A stretch of DNA of 64,000 nucleotides from the NCBI GenBank assembly GCA_019058275.1, contig JAHLVW010000066.1:124001-188000 (forward strand). Reading direction: 5' to 3'. Position numbers and translations under genes: made by a program. This DNA comes from Candidatus Heimdallarchaeota archaeon (GTDB taxonomy: Archaea > Asgardarchaeota > Heimdallarchaeia > JABLTI01). Each line of letters begins with the position of its first letter. The first letter of the stretch is position 1. Shown here piece after piece: positions 63,638 to 64,000 of this stretch. The notes under the pieces were generated by a model. The model was not told the DNA's origin. It saw nothing but the letters and a program-made list of their open reading frames with translations, and ran no database searches.

Positions 63638-64000
63638 ATGAATCCTGAAGTTGAGCAGGAAGGCGATGAAAAAGATATTGCAGATAAGGATAGAAGTTAT
63701 CTGTTATCTTATACTCGTCATTTAGAACGCAAGATTAGAACTCTCGAAACAGAGAAGCAGCTAATTGATAATGAGCGCATGCGTATGGAGCGCGAAATTG
63801 CTTCTATGAGAAATGATCTTGAGCAAATGAAAAGAAGCCCATTAATAACTGGTACCATTGTAGATTCTTTAGATGATGGCAGAGCAGTAGTAAGAAGCTC
63901 AAGTGGTCCAAGTTTTGTTGTAAATGTAATTAAATCAATTGATAAAGATTTGTTGAAATCAAATTCAAGAGTTGCTTTAAATCAAAGGAATTTTGCGATA
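63638..64000 (+). CDS. pan: Proteasome-activating nucleotidase PAN, N-terminal part (truncated by window end)
   Basis: First 121 codons of PAN, the hexameric AAA+ unfoldase of the archaeal 20S proteasome. Residues about 20-65 form the coiled coil (RHLERKIRTLETEKQLIDNE) and SPLITGTIVDSLDDGRAVVRSSSGPSFVVNV opens the OB-ring domain; both are diagnostic. The AAA domain lies beyond 64000. GGAG at 63622-63625 lies 12 bases before ATG 63638. A short ACGG-AAA-CCGT repeat (63554-63564) lies in the upstream region. Confidence 0.92.
   Translation, partial: MNPEVEQEGDEKDIADKDRSYLLSYTRHLERKIRTLETEKQLIDNERMRMEREIASMRNDLEQMKRSPLITGTIVDSLDDGRAVVRSSSGPSFVVNVIKSIDKDLLKSNSRVALNQRNFAI

Noticed and set aside
1-64000. 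CRISPR arrays, insertion sequences, prophage genes or restriction-modification systems.
   Set aside because: No regularly spaced repeats, transposase or integrase motifs, phage structural genes or methylase motifs were found.

Overview
This 64-kb window is AT-rich, gene-dense archaeal chromosome. Archaeal markers are the PolD small subunit (DP1), an archaeal prenyltransferase of the DGGGP synthase type, the aIF6 - ribosomal LX - prefoldin alpha - FtsY block, ribosomal L11, DtdA, archease, ADP-forming acyl-CoA synthetase and the N-terminus of the PAN proteasomal ATPase at the right edge. An Arf-like small GTPase with an extra C-terminal domain, a GTPBP1-like GTPase, C2H2 zinc fingers and large thrombospondin-type-3 surface proteins suggest an Asgard archaeon (Promethearchaeota). 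That assignment is inference; no rRNA gene is present to test it.

Layout. 0-3.3 kb: archease, DP1, DGGGP synthase. 3.3-8.2 kb, minus strand: coiled-coil protein, thioredoxin reductase-like flavoprotein, GTPBP1-like GTPase, second coiled-coil protein. 8.5-10.5 kb: MoxR ATPase and VWA protein. 11.3-17.4 kb, one strand: a ferredoxin-flavoprotein of the dihydromethanopterin reductase type, a pterin-binding DHPS-related protein, then GcvH, GcvPA and GcvPB, a one-carbon/glycine cleavage block without GcvT; a lipoate ligase that could charge GcvH lies at 47.6 kb. 17.4-22.7 kb: NAD kinase-like protein, prolyl oligopeptidase, macro domain, TSP3 membrane protein. 23-28.6 kb: L11, acyl-CoA synthetase, MBL/beta-CASP nuclease with a PCNA-binding-like tail, ParB-like protein, DtdA. 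28.6-37.9 kb: broken PfkB kinase, ornithine carbamoyltransferase, a 24-repeat TSP3 surface protein, a broken LVIVD-propeller protein, an interrupted tandem acetyltransferase. 38-41 kb: the translation/secretion block. 41-49 kb: DHH phosphoesterase, Xaa-Pro peptidase, interrupted DUF123 nuclease, secreted PLD-lamin-tail protein flanked by two possibly paralogous small proteins, lipoate ligase. 49-64 kb: hydrolase, acetyltransferases, small membrane and zinc proteins, Lrp regulator, Arf-like GTPase, an ABC exporter with a degenerate ATPase, XTP/dITP pyrophosphatase, and PAN.

The most unusual signal is that four genes between 28.6 and 43.7 kb are interrupted: by in-frame TAA plus a frameshift, by several frameshifts, by TAG and by TGA. 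The rest of the window reads cleanly. All three stop codons also terminate normal genes here, so genome-wide recoding is unlikely; local decay, strain polymorphism, sequence error or translational rescue remain possible. Other points of interest are the GTPase fusion, the PIP-box-like nuclease tail, the ABC ATPase lacking signature and H-loop residues, a likely CTG start, and palindromes placed just upstream of TATA-like boxes.
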